Source: Candidatus Poribacteria bacterium
GTDB lineage: Bacteria > Poribacteria > WGA-4E > WGA-3G
Assembly (NCBI GenBank): GCA_022821965.1
Contig: JAJECN010000058.1
Location: 122,902 to 186,901, forward strand
DNA: 64,000 nucleotides
Direction: 5' to 3'
The notes beneath the pieces are model-generated. The model did no database searches. It worked only from the letters and a program-made list of their open reading frames with translations, and was not told the origin of the DNA. This document shows positions 9,208-18,300 of the stretch, piece after piece. A program made the position numbers and the translations under genes. Numbering within the stretch: position 1 is the stretch's first letter; each line of letters starts with the position of its first letter.

Positions 9208-9999
9208 TTATAGGACTAAGTCTGTTCTGTTGTAACATTCGTGAAGTCGTTCGTTACCTATTTTCACGAAACTCGGTTCAATCTCAAACCCTATGAAATT
9301 TCGCTGGTGTCGTTTACATACCACAGGACAGGTCCCTACACCTGCAAAGGGATCCAAAACAAGATCCCCCGGTGATGAACTCGCTAACACAATTCTTTCA
9401 ATTAACCTCTCCGGTTTCTGGATTGTATTGAGCGTTTCCCTGCTTACTAACTCCTTAGATTTGTAAGTCAGTTGTTTTATGTCACCCCAGACATCGCCCG
9501 GATTCTTCCCTTTCGGATTATATTTCGTTTTACCAAACTTACCGTTCGTTACGGATGGCACATTTTCACACCGATTCCGATGCTCTAATTCAACGAGTTG
9601 ATTGACTCTGATAGCATCTAAGTTATAGCACTGTGGCTTCTTACCCTTGATGAAATAACAGATGATGTCGTAGTTGTTGGTGTAACTGATTCGTCCTTGT
9701 GCAAGTCTGCTCGGTTGATACCATACAATCTTTGAACGGAGGTTCAGAAATTGCCGGTAGTCTATAAAGTCGATGCAGTCAGGTTTCCCAAACAGATAGA
9801 GTGCGCCACCGTCCTTCAATTTTGGGGCGAAACTTTCGATAAGCGCAAGGTTAAATTCCTGAATTGAGGCAATCTCGTCCCACGACTCATCCGTCACACC
9901 ATAAGGTCCATCACACACAATCAGATCCACTGAGGCATCCTCTACCTCTTTGATCAGTGTAAACGTGTCGCCGCAATAGATAGTGTTGTGCACAAGCAT
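9208..9999 (-). CDS. orphan DNA methyltransferase, N4/N6 amino class (263 aa)
   Basis: This is a site-specific DNA methyltransferase. The catalytic motif IV reads DGPYG at residues 30-33, near the N-terminus. The AdoMet-binding motif I (DPFAGVGTCPVVCKRHQRNF) is near the C-terminus, an order typical of beta-class enzymes. DGPY is a variant of the usual DPPY/SPPY. No restriction nuclease lies nearby, so it is an orphan enzyme that may regulate genes or protect DNA. An upstream TTG at 10038 would add 13 residues, but the ATG at 9999 has AAGGA 12 bases ahead and starts just before the conserved NTIYCGD segment, so I chose it. Confidence 0.85.
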   Translation of the reverse strand: MLVHNTIYCGDTFTLIKEVEDASVDLIVCDGPYGVTDESWDEIASIQEFNLALIESFAPKLKDGGALYLFGKPDCIDFIDYRQFLNLRSKIVWYQPSRLAQGRISYTNNYDIICYFIKGKKPQCYNLDAIRVNQLVELEHRNRCENVPSVTNGKFGKTKYNPKGKNPGDVWGDIKQLTYKSKELVSRETLNTIQKPERLIERIVLASSSPGDLVLDPFAGVGTCPVVCKRHQRNFIGFEIEPSFVKIGNERLHECYNRTDLVL

Positions 10000-10070
10000 A
10001 CTACAGTAAAATCCTTGCGAAATATAGAATAAAGACAAGGATATTATTGCGTCACCGCCGCAATAAGGTT

Positions 10071-11519
10071 TTACATCGGTCCCACTCGCCGTGGTCCTCT
10101 GTCCATAGCGAACATAGAGGCATCAAAACTCTGTTTCAGCAATTCCAATTTGATGTCTTGTTTCGCAGGAACATGCCAGAGATTGTCAAACTCGTCGGGG
10201 TCCTCGATTAAGTCGTAGAGTTCACCCTCCTCATGCCCGTGATAGACTACCAATTTGTAACGTTCATTCCGGTACATTGTTGCGAAAGAATGGTCTGGTA
10301 GATCAACAGCGTCATAATACTCACACCGGACGAAATCACGATGATGGTTTGCATCCGCTTCACCTCGGAGGATAGGCAGAAGTGATTTGCCGTGCATCCC
10401 TTCGGGCACCGTTAAACCTGCTACTTCCAAGAGTGTCGGTGCTTTATCGACGAGTTCAACAAGTGCGTCGCTTTTGAGACCACTCGCAAACTGTCCTCGC
10501 CACGAAAAAATCAGTGGCACTCTAACCAAGCCCTCGTAAAATCTGCAGCCCTTCTGGATTAGCCCGTGGTCGCCAAGTGTTTCTCCATGGTCGCTGGTGA
10601 AAATAATAACGGTGTTTTCGCGTTGTCCTGTTTCATCAAGTGTTTCAAGAATCCTGCCAAACTGCTCGTCAATCAGTTGAATCATCGCGTAATAGGCAGC
10701 TTTGAGTGTCTTGGCATCTCTCGCTCCGACTGCGTCGGCTTCTTGACGCGGTGTTTGGGGTAAGATCGGACTCCGAATGTCCAACTCGTTTGGTGTGCGC
10801 ACTTTGGATTGAAAATCAACCGCTTGTAACCGGGTCTGTTGTTCTACATCACTGTCCCGGAAGAGCGGTGCTGGCATTTCCGCTGGATCAAACTGATCCC
10901 GGTGTGTCTGTGGTGGATTGAATGGCGGATGCGGATCGTAGATATTGACACTCGCGAGCCACGGACAGTCTCGCTTTTCACGAATGAATTCAATCGTCTT
11001 TTCTGCACACCATGTCGTCTGATGCAGCTCGGCTGGCACGCCTTCTGGATTCCGATTCAACTCGCCTAAAATATAGCCTTTCGTGCGAACCCAATCAGCA
11101 TAGTCGTGTCCCTCTTCCCAATCGTCACGTGGCGCATGGCTGTATTGCCAGTAGCGATAACCGTCGTTTACACGCGGTTCCACTCGGCGGTAGGCACTCG
11201 CCAGATGAAGCTTGCCAATCAGTCCGCAGTCATAGCCTTCGTCTGCAAGGGTGCGTGTCACAAGCGGGTACGCCTCTGGAAAGAAATCGTTTCCGTTGCG
11301 AATCGCGTGTGTCGCGCTCGGATACATACCTGTAAGAAAACTCGCTCGACTCGGCGTACAGATAGGACTTTGACAGTAGGCATGCGTGAACGCGACCCCT
11401 TCCGAAACTAAGCCATCAACATAGGGTGTGGACACATACGGATTGCCCAATGCACCGATTGTGTCGTAACGCTGCTGATCTGTGCAAACCCAGAGGACAT
11501 TGGGAGCCTTAACAGCCAT
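10071..11519 (-). CDS. sulfatase family hydrolase (482 aa)
   Basis: This is a type I sulfatase, expected to hydrolyse sulfate esters. The signature CTPSRASFLTG places the formylglycine-forming Cys at residue 54. Metal-binding residues appear in NVLWVCTDQQR near the start and TSDHGETLGDHGLIQKG in the middle. The C-terminal part (LYDLIEDPDEFDNLW) is typical of choline-sulfatase/arylsulfatase-like members of Planctomycetes and Poribacteria. There is no signal peptide, so it would act in the cytoplasm unless exported otherwise. AGAGG lies ten bases before the ATG. Just upstream, in the same direction, ends the HMA selenoprotein (stop at 11543). The natural substrate is unknown; a sulfated polysaccharide fragment or a small ester is plausible in a marine setting. 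Confidence 0.9.
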   Translation of the reverse strand: MAVKAPNVLWVCTDQQRYDTIGALGNPYVSTPYVDGLVSEGVAFTHAYCQSPICTPSRASFLTGMYPSATHAIRNGNDFFPEAYPLVTRTLADEGYDCGLIGKLHLASAYRRVEPRVNDGYRYWQYSHAPRDDWEEGHDYADWVRTKGYILGELNRNPEGVPAELHQTTWCAEKTIEFIREKRDCPWLASVNIYDPHPPFNPPQTHRDQFDPAEMPAPLFRDSDVEQQTRLQAVDFQSKVRTPNELDIRSPILPQTPRQEADAVGARDAKTLKAAYYAMIQLIDEQFGRILETLDETGQRENTVIIFTSDHGETLGDHGLIQKGCRFYEGLVRVPLIFSWRGQFASGLKSDALVELVDKAPTLLEVAGLTVPEGMHGKSLLPILRGEADANHHRDFVRCEYYDAVDLPDHSFATMYRNERYKLVVYHGHEEGELYDLIEDPDEFDNLWHVPAKQDIKLELLKQSFDASMFAMDRGPRRVGPM

Positions 11520-11542
11520 ACGTTATAGCCTCTTCACGTGTG

Positions 11543-13141
11543 CTATTTAACCTTCGCGCTAAACCCAGTCTCTTTAACGAGGTCTGCGAGATCAGTTGCA
11601 GAAGTGGTGTTTTTCCGAACTTTAATGACGGCTTGATCAGGTAAAGAAACCTCGACACTGATAACGTTTTGATGTTGTGTAAGTGCATCCTGCACTTTTG
11701 CGACACACGCACCTCACGTCATACCTGTCACTACCAAAGCGACATCTTCACTTCCCGCAGGCTCAATCGGGACAGACATAAAGGCGTTCAATAACTTACC
11801 AGAGGAAGCATCAAATATACGAATTTTTCCATCAAAGCCGCCTGTAGCGAGCTGTGTACCATTAGGATGGAATGAGACCGCGAAAACACCAACTGCATCG
11901 CCTTGCATGCTTGCTATACGTTTTCCGTCTTCCACGTTATAGATACGTGCTTCACCACCTGCGCTGCCAGTAGCAAACCGACTGCCGTCCGCTGAAAATG
12001 CGACACCTTCAATCGTACCTGACTGTGCTTCGTAAGCTTGAATGAGGTTAAAGTCCGTGTTACCAACGTCTCTTCGTATTTCACGGAAGATTTTGTAAAG
12101 TCTTGGAATCCGGTCTTCGCCAGCACTCAAAACTTGGTCTTTACTTGGATGTCGTGCGATCGTGTTGATCTCGCCGTAGCCCTTGTTGCTGGAGTTGATG
12201 TCGTCAACGAAAGAACCTGTATCTACCTCAACCAATTTGAGAGCAGTATCACGTCCACAACTCACAAAGTGCGAACCATCAACAGAAAAAATTGTGCCGA
12301 AAACCCAATCGCTGTGGTTGTCGAATTTAATCAGTTCTTTTTCATCTTCAACGGACAATACACGTACCGTCTGATCTGAGCATCCGAAAGCGACGCGACT
12401 TGCGTCTGGTGAGAAGGAGAGTCCGTACACGGTATCATAACTGGCACGCATCGCCTTGATGAGTGTATTCGTTTCGGTGTCCCAGAGTTGTACTTCGCCG
12501 AATTGCGCGGGGGAGCCACCGGCGACACCTAAGACTTTGCCATCTGTCGTGTACGTCAGCGATTCTATTCGATGTGATTTACCGACTAATCGCGCTTTAA
12601 GTTCAAAATTTACTGTGTCATACAACAAAACTTCGCGGAAACCTGATACTGTGAGTGTGCTGCCATCGGGTGAGTATGCCAGAGCAGTAACCACTGGAGG
12701 CACTGTGTAAGTCGGATAGTTCCCCTCACCCATATCATCGACTTCAACGGGGGTGTCGTCGCGCGCACCTTCAAGGATCCACCGTCGAAACATCTCGACC
12801 TCTTCAGCAGAGAGCGGTTCTTGGTTCTGCGGCATTGCCGGTTCATCACCAGAGATGAGTTCAATAAGGAGACTGTCATCCGGTTTCCCAGGAATGATTG
12901 ACTCGCCTGCCATTCCGCCCCGCGTCAGATCAGCGTAGGTTGTTACAATCAGGTCGCCGTTCGGATCACCAGGGTGATGGCATCCTTGACAACTCCGTTT
13001 GAGAATCGGGACGATCTGTGAGTGGTAACTGACTGATGAATCTCCGCCGTGATTGTCTGCCGCTACAAGCGGGATCCACGCGGCAAGACAGAGCAGATAC
13101 ACCCCAAAATGAATCATAAATCTTGATAGCGATATTTTCAT
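11543..13141 (-). CDS. selenoprotein: secreted cytochrome c - WD40 - Sec-HMA fusion (532 aa)
   Basis: The reading frame runs from ATG 13141 to TAG 11543-11545 with one in-frame TGA at 11714-11716, codon 476. Domains: signal peptide (1-29, ending PLVAADN), a planctomycete-type cytochrome c with CQGCH (Cys51, Cys54, His55), a seven-blade WD40 propeller (about 145-455), then an HMA domain (468-532). The HMA metal motif normally reads GMTCxxC; here it is GMT-Sec-GAC, with Sec476 and Cys479. The downstream sequence (VAKVQDALTQHQNVISVEV, then LADLVKETGFSAKV) is an intact HMA fold, so the TGA is not a real end. A SECIS-like hairpin follows it. GGAGG lies 13 bases before the start. The protein should bind a soft metal such as copper or mercury in the periplasm and may pass electrons. 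A stop-codon reading would give a 475-aa protein ending GMT. Confidence 0.85.
11676..11707 (-). promoter_or_regulatory. bacterial SECIS-like hairpin after the HMA TGA
   Basis: Counting T of TGA as 1, bases 20-26 and 30-36 form a perfect 7-bp stem (AAGTGCA / TGCACTT) around a GGA loop at 27-29. A lower stem TGTGT (10-14) pairs with ACACA (37-41), leaving a one-sided bulge at 15-19. Bacterial SECIS elements lie within the coding region just downstream of UGA and usually have a G at the start of a small apical loop; SelB reads them. Confidence 0.75.
11714..11716 (-). other. in-frame TGA decoded as selenocysteine (Sec476)
   Basis: This TGA stands exactly where HMA domains carry the first metal-binding Cys of GMTCxxC. 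It is the only stop between ATG 13141 and TAG 11543, and the protein on both sides belongs to one domain. Confidence 0.85.
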
Positions 13142-13234
13142 GTTCGTTGAAAATCCTCCGTCTCATGACACCATTTTTCCGTGGCTGTCGTAAGTTACGC
13201 CAAAAAGGTCCCTGTTGACACACTTTACTTAACA

Positions 13235-13264
13235 ATTATACTATAATTTCATAGTAAAATTCAA
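13235..13264 (-). promoter_or_regulatory. sigma-70-type promoter for the Sec-HMA gene
   Basis: On the minus strand TTGAAT (13264-13259) and TATAAT (13240-13235) are 18 bases apart, about 95 bases before the ATG at 13141. On the plus strand the same DNA carries TTGACA at 13215 and a TATACT about 16 bases on, so opposing promoters overlap here. Confidence 0.5.
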
Positions 13265-13349
13265 GAAAAATTGCGTCAGAGCCAAGTACTTATTGGGAAA
13301 ACTTGGAAAATGGAAGACAATTATGAACTTTACCGCAGGCTATTTTCCA

Positions 13350-13378
13350 TTGACACGGTTTGAAATATAGGGTATACT
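13350..13378 (+). promoter_or_regulatory. sigma-70-type promoter for the YceI gene
   Basis: TTGACA (13350-13355) and TATACT (13373-13378) have the ideal 17-base spacing. Transcription would begin near 13385, leaving a leader of about 60 bases with AAGGAG before the ATG. The whole gap 13142-13446 holds only this and the promoters near 13215-13264. Confidence 0.75.
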
Positions 13379-13446
13379 TCTTTTGCCTAAAAAAGGCAAT
13401 ACACATTTATGAAACTCAACTACTACAATAAGGAGATTTTTCTTCA

Positions 13447-14064
13447 ATGAAAACAGATTTAGGACGCACCAGACAGATTTCCCATATTGGAGGTCTCGTT
13501 TTAACGCTACTCATCATCTGCTTCACCGGAAGCATACAACTTGCAGATGCAGCGGATACGTACGAAATTGATACAGCACATTCAATGATACTTTTCCGAG
13601 CAAAACATAGTGGCGTTAGTTACAATTACGGCAGATTTAATGAATTTACCGGCAAACTCATGATCGATGAAACGGATATATCCAAGAGTATGGTAGAGTT
13701 TGAGGTAAAAACAGCGAGTGTTGATACTGCCAATGAAAAACGCGATCAGCATCTCAGAAGTTCCGACTTTTTTAGTGCAAAACAGTTTCCCGTTATTACC
13801 TTCAAAAGCACAAAGGTGAGTATGAAGGATGGGAAAGAAGACATGTTGGAAATCACAGGTGACCTTGAGTTGCTCGGTGTTAAGAAATCTATCACCGTGG
13901 ATGTCGAAATTACCGGGAAAGCTAAAGGGAGACAGGGTGAACCCCTTATAGGATTTGAGAGCATATTTACGATTAAGCGGAGCGAATTTGGCATGACTTA
14001 CGGCGCAGGTGCTGTCAGCGATGATATTCGCCTTATCGTTACGATTGAAGCGAAGGGAAAATAA
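13447..14064 (+). CDS. YceI family periplasmic protein (205 aa)
   Basis: A signal peptide (LVLTLLIICFTGSIQLADA) precedes a complete YceI lipocalin-like domain. Hallmarks are YEIDTAHSMILFRAKHSG at the start, then TGKLMIDETDISKS, LRSSDFFSAKQFPVITFKST and, near the end, IKRSEFGM. YceI proteins bind long polyisoprenoids such as quinone precursors in a hydrophobic barrel and are exported to the periplasm. The gene has its own strong promoter. It is divergent from the cytochrome/HMA selenoprotein, which may share a redox-related setting, but this is only context. Confidence 0.92.
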   Translation: MKTDLGRTRQISHIGGLVLTLLIICFTGSIQLADAADTYEIDTAHSMILFRAKHSGVSYNYGRFNEFTGKLMIDETDISKSMVEFEVKTASVDTANEKRDQHLRSSDFFSAKQFPVITFKSTKVSMKDGKEDMLEITGDLELLGVKKSITVDVEITGKAKGRQGEPLIGFESIFTIKRSEFGMTYGAGAVSDDIRLIVTIEAKGK

Positions 14065-14083
14065 TCCGCCTCAATTTTCTGTT

Positions 14084-14104
14084 GGTGCGCTCTGCAAGCG
14101 CACC
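14084..14104. other. 8-bp perfect hairpin after yceI
   Basis: GGTGCGCT and AGCGCACC pair around a CTGCA loop, 20 bases after the YceI stop. There is no T tract, so it is either a processing/stability hairpin or a small repeat rather than a standard terminator. Confidence 0.5.
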
Positions 14105-14143
14105 CATCTCCGCACAATAAACAACACAAATGGACATTCAGCG

Positions 14144-15055
14144 ATGCTAATACTCAAGCAACTTTTCTTCGGTTTACTCCTACCGGCTGTTGTCACCGGC
14201 GGAATTCTTGTATTCGCGAGATCTTTGACTTCTAAGAAAGAGGGAGAAAACACCGGAAAGAAAACCGATATATCACGGGGATGGCTCATTGCGGGTGCAT
14301 TGAGTGCTGGCTACATCGTTGGATATTTCGGTTTGGAGGGTTTCTCCACCCTACCTTTTCCGCCGCGTCAGGGAATCCATTGGCTTTGCTGTCTGGCTAT
14401 CATCGGATTTATCGTTGGATGCTTTTGGCATTTTTCTTTTTCGGGACGTTTGATAGCACAGATAGTCCTGTCAATTGCTATACCGCGACTCCTTCTGAAT
14501 TCAACATTTAAGTATACATGGGGACAACTTGAAGGGATTATCTGGTGGGTGTGCCTCGCCGCTGCGATATTTATTTTTTGGAATCTGGTACAACAGAGTT
14601 TCACCATCTTGCCGTCCGGTGCCTCTGTTCCGTTTGTCTACTTCGGGCTTTCTGGCGGTACTGCCTTGGTTCTCGCGCTTTCTGGGAGTTTACGGTTAGC
14701 GCAGCACAGCGGCATTCTGGTAGCACTTTTCGCGGTAAGTTGGATTATCACAATCGCGCTACAACGCGATGGCAATCGGCAAGTCTTTCCACCCAGTGTA
14801 TCGCCGGCCGTGGCACTCCTACTTGCCGGCATCTGGATGAACGGTTATTTTTATGAAGAAGTCCCAGCGGTGAGTGCTATTTTGTTAGCAGTTTCGCTGC
14901 TCTTAGCACAGGTTGGGCAAATAGAGGCAATTCGGAGACGTGGCACACGACAGTCTGCCCTTATCCAAATAGCAGCGATTGCGTTGCCAGTTATTATCGC
15001 AATAGGTATTGCTGTCGCACGTTCGGGTCTTTTCGGTGAAAGCAGCGGGTATTAA
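14144..15055 (+). CDS. multi-pass membrane protein of unknown function (303 aa)
   Basis: About eight to nine hydrophobic segments fill the protein, for example LFFGLLLPAVVTGGILVFA at the N-terminus and PVIIAIGIAVARSGLF at the end. Short charged loops include SLTSKKEGENTGKK and EAIRRRGTRQS. No motif was recognised. An in-frame ATG at 14009 lies inside the YceI gene, so the ATG at 14144, directly before a membrane helix, is the better start, although its ribosome site is weak. It follows yceI by 79 bases and may be co-transcribed. It could be a transporter or a permease-like subunit. Confidence 0.6.
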   Translation: MLILKQLFFGLLLPAVVTGGILVFARSLTSKKEGENTGKKTDISRGWLIAGALSAGYIVGYFGLEGFSTLPFPPRQGIHWLCCLAIIGFIVGCFWHFSFSGRLIAQIVLSIAIPRLLLNSTFKYTWGQLEGIIWWVCLAAAIFIFWNLVQQSFTILPSGASVPFVYFGLSGGTALVLALSGSLRLAQHSGILVALFAVSWIITIALQRDGNRQVFPPSVSPAVALLLAGIWMNGYFYEEVPAVSAILLAVSLLLAQVGQIEAIRRRGTRQSALIQIAAIALPVIIAIGIAVARSGLFGESSGY

Positions 15056-15115
15056 AACCCGAACATAACGACTGGAAGCGTTGTCTAAATATGTAAGGTG
15101 CTTACTTATCAAATT

Positions 15116-15162
15116 TGCCCCATTTCGTGCAACTTCGGACAAGGCATGCCCGATTTTGTGCG
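15116..15162 (+). promoter_or_regulatory. twin activator-binding sites upstream of the sigma-54 promoter (copy 1)
   Basis: Two 16-base sites, TGCCCCATTTCGTGCA (15116-15131) and TGCCCGATTTTGTGCG (15147-15162), start 31 bases apart, about three helical turns. Each has a TGC...GCA-like dyad resembling NtrC-family enhancer sites. The same pair with the same 31-base spacing stands at 22898-22944. Confidence 0.7.
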
Positions 15163-15214
15163 ATTCTTTATCAAATAACTCGCAATGATCCGTCCTATGC
15201 TGAATTTCTCAGAA

Positions 15215-15230
15215 TGGCACAGAATTTGCT
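15215..15230 (+). promoter_or_regulatory. sigma-54 (RpoN) promoter for the Ycf48-like operon
   Basis: TGGCAC-AGAAT-TTGCT matches the -24/-12 consensus (TGGCAC, five bases, TTGCW). It begins 68 bases after the start of the second upstream site, as in the copy at 22997-23012. Transcription would start near 15241, about 95 bases before the ATG at 15335. Confidence 0.75.
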
Positions 15231-15270
15231 AAATAGTTGCATAGAAACATCTCACGGGAAAGGGATTCGT

Positions 15271-15304
15271 AAAGGATTTAATAACTTAAAGGATTTAATA
15301 ACTT
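15271..15304 (+). repeat. perfect tandem 17-base repeat in the leader
   Basis: AAAGGATTTAATAACTT occurs twice head to tail (15271-15287 and 15288-15304), in the untranslated leader of the Ycf48-like gene and 31 bases before its ATG. A recent duplication or a regulatory target are both possible. Confidence 0.7.
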
Positions 15305-15334
15305 TTAGAAGAGAACAAACAATCGGAGGAAAAA

Positions 15335-18300
15335 ATGAGTGTGCTACATAATCTGGATTTTGGTGTCCGTCGTACGCCAAAACTCGTTGTAAAAAGTCTT
15401 GTCATAGCGTTCTTGCTTGGCATCCCGTTCCTTTTTATTAACGGCTGCGTCAAGATGGAGGCAACTCGGAAAGCGGATTGGGAGACACACTTCACAGATC
15501 TCCATTTTGTCAACCACAGACAGGGATGGATTGTTGGAGATCAAGCTCTGATTATCCATACAACAGATGGCGGAAAAACGTGGAAACAACAAGAAGTTGA
15601 TACGACAAGCCCAGGATTTCGTTTGCCGGATGCCTCCTTAGACTTTAAAGCGGTTTACTTTACCAACGCGAATTACGGATGGGCAGTCGGCGATGAAGGA
15701 TTAGTCGCAGCAACCGACGATGGTGGTAGACACTGGACATTGCAAAAGAGCGGCACCTCCGCGATGCTTGTTGATGTTTTTTTCGCGAATTCAAAAGAGG
15801 GCTGGATTGTGGGGGAAGATTCGGATGTTCTCTACACCAAGAACGGTGGAAAAGCGTGGAAACGTTACGAATACGTCAGTGAATTCCCACTCAACGGGGT
15901 TTGGTTTGCCAACAAGTCAAAGGGATGGGTTGTCGGCACACACGATAGGATTTTCCATACCCAGAGTGGTGGTGAATCATGGCGAGAGCAGAGCAATCGC
16001 TTTGCAGGTGAACGTGATCGGATGATTAACGACAATAAAAAAGTCTTCTTCATCAACGAGAATGAAGGCTGGATTGTTGGCAGTGACGGCTCTATTTTCC
16101 ACACAATGAACAGCGGTATCAACTGGCAGCGTCAAGATAGCCGTATCCCTCTGATTAATGGACACGTCCGAGATACCATCAATAATATCCATTTCACAGA
16201 TGAAAACTACGGGATTGCCGTGGCAGATGTCGGTTTTATCACCCGTACCCAAGACGGTGGGGATAATTGGCAATTGATGGACAGCAGCACAGAGAACAAT
16301 TTGACGGGCATCCAATTTACGACCCCCACAGAGGCATGGGCGGTTGGATGGTATGGTACTATCCTACACACGACGGATGCCGGAGCAACATGGGAAATGA
16401 CCAGCGGCGTTACCGCGAATGATTTGCAAAACGTTCAGTTCACCGATGCCAACCGCGCAATCGCTGTCGGTAGACGAGGCACAATGGCAATGAGCAACGA
16501 TGGTGGACAAACATGGAATGAAATTGACACAGACATCTGGGACGGCATCTGGAACATCTATTTCGCGACAGATAAGCACGGCTGGGCGGTTGGTGATCGC
16601 GGCTTGATCGTCCATACCAACGATGGCGGTGCGAATTGGGAACGGCAGCGCGGACCTTCCTCCTTTACACTCCGTGCTGTGCACTTTGTTAGCCCCGAAG
16701 TCGGTTGGATTGTTGGCGATCTCGGCAGCATTCTACATACGATTGACGGGGGCACAACATGGCTCCCACAAACCGCAACCGGTGATTTCCTATCGTTGAT
16801 GCTAAAGGGTGTATTTTTCCTTGATGAAAAGAAAGGTTGGGCGATCGGATGGCCCGGCGTTTGCCTTGCAACAGAAGACGGTGGTTTGACATGGAACCAA
16901 CAGACCACTGGCACCTTCAATGAACTCTATGCTGTTTATTTTGCAGATGAAAACACCGGATGGATCGTCGGTCAATTTGGTGAGATTCTACATACGAAAA
17001 ACGGTGGAAAAAAATGGAACTTCCAGCGGAGCGGAACGCAAGCAAATTTGAATAAACTCTATTTTGCCGACACACAGCACGGATTAATCGTCGGTGATGA
17101 CGGTATGATGCTCACCACCGTCAATGGTGGGAAAAAATGGGAAACGCAGGAGAGCGGCACCGACAATGACCTTTATGGACTCGCACTCTCTCCCGATGGA
17201 GTCGTCGCTGTTGGTAAGGGTGGAATTGCGATGCGTTATTCCATCGAAGAGGCTGAATTGCCAGCTAAATTACCGCCTGTCGCTGAAGAGCCGACAATTG
17301 TCACAGCTGAAGAAGAGACCTCTGTTGAACCTGTTACCTATCATTGGGATATTATCCGTCAAGCAACATGGCGGACCAACTTTTCGGATACGCACTTCGT
17401 AGATGCGCAAAACGGATGGGCAGTCGGTTCAGGTGGCGTAATCGCGCATACCACAGATGGCGGCAAAACGTGGTTACCCCAGCACAGCGGGGTTGATGAA
17501 GATTTACGCCAAGTAGAATTTTCTGACGAAAAACATGGACGAGTTCTCGGTTCCGGTATCCTACTTCAGACCGAAAATGGTGGTGAAACGTGGCAGCCGA
17601 TTCTTCAAGCAACTAAGCAGAATCTGCCACGTGTTAGCACAATGCACTTCCTAAATGCCCAAGAGGGATGGCTCGGTGCGAGGATCGGTCAAACCTTACA
17701 CACAACCGATGGTGGTAAAACCTGGAAAGTTCAGAAAACCGGAACGACAACAGCGAACATAACCGATCTCCACTTTATCAATAGTCAAAAAGGGTGGGCA
17801 GTAACGCCGCAACGTCGAGATGGCGGGTTTATCCTCCACACCGTTGACGGTGGTGATTATTGGAAGATTCAGGCGAAAACCAATCAAGCCGGTATTGCCA
17901 TCCATTTTGCTGACGAAAATCACGGTTGGGTGATTCTCGGCAACGGGAATTCCTTATTGACTGAAGATGGTGGTGAAACATGGAAATTACAAACCACGGC
18001 ACAGAGCACACGCGGCTTACAACGTATCACCTTCCGTTCTCACACCAACGCGTGGGGACTCGGTGGTGGTGGTGTATATATTACCGAAAATCAGGGGTTG
18101 ACTTGGAAAGCAGTTTCTGTCGCTACGGGTGATGATAACGATAACATGTTTGCAAACATGTTTGCCATGCGAGAAACCGATCCGGAGATGCTCGAAGAAT
18201 CTGAATTAGAATCGGAAGAAGCGGACGATGTGGAAGAAGAGGTCTCGGAGGGACCGACGTTAACATACGACGAAACACCGGAGGAAATTCAAAATCAGCT

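Noticed and set aside
11509..11712. A separate 67-aa minus-strand open frame downstream of the WD40 protein.
   Set aside because: It is in the wrong frame over the HMA domain. The right frame across the TGA gives a perfect HMA domain.
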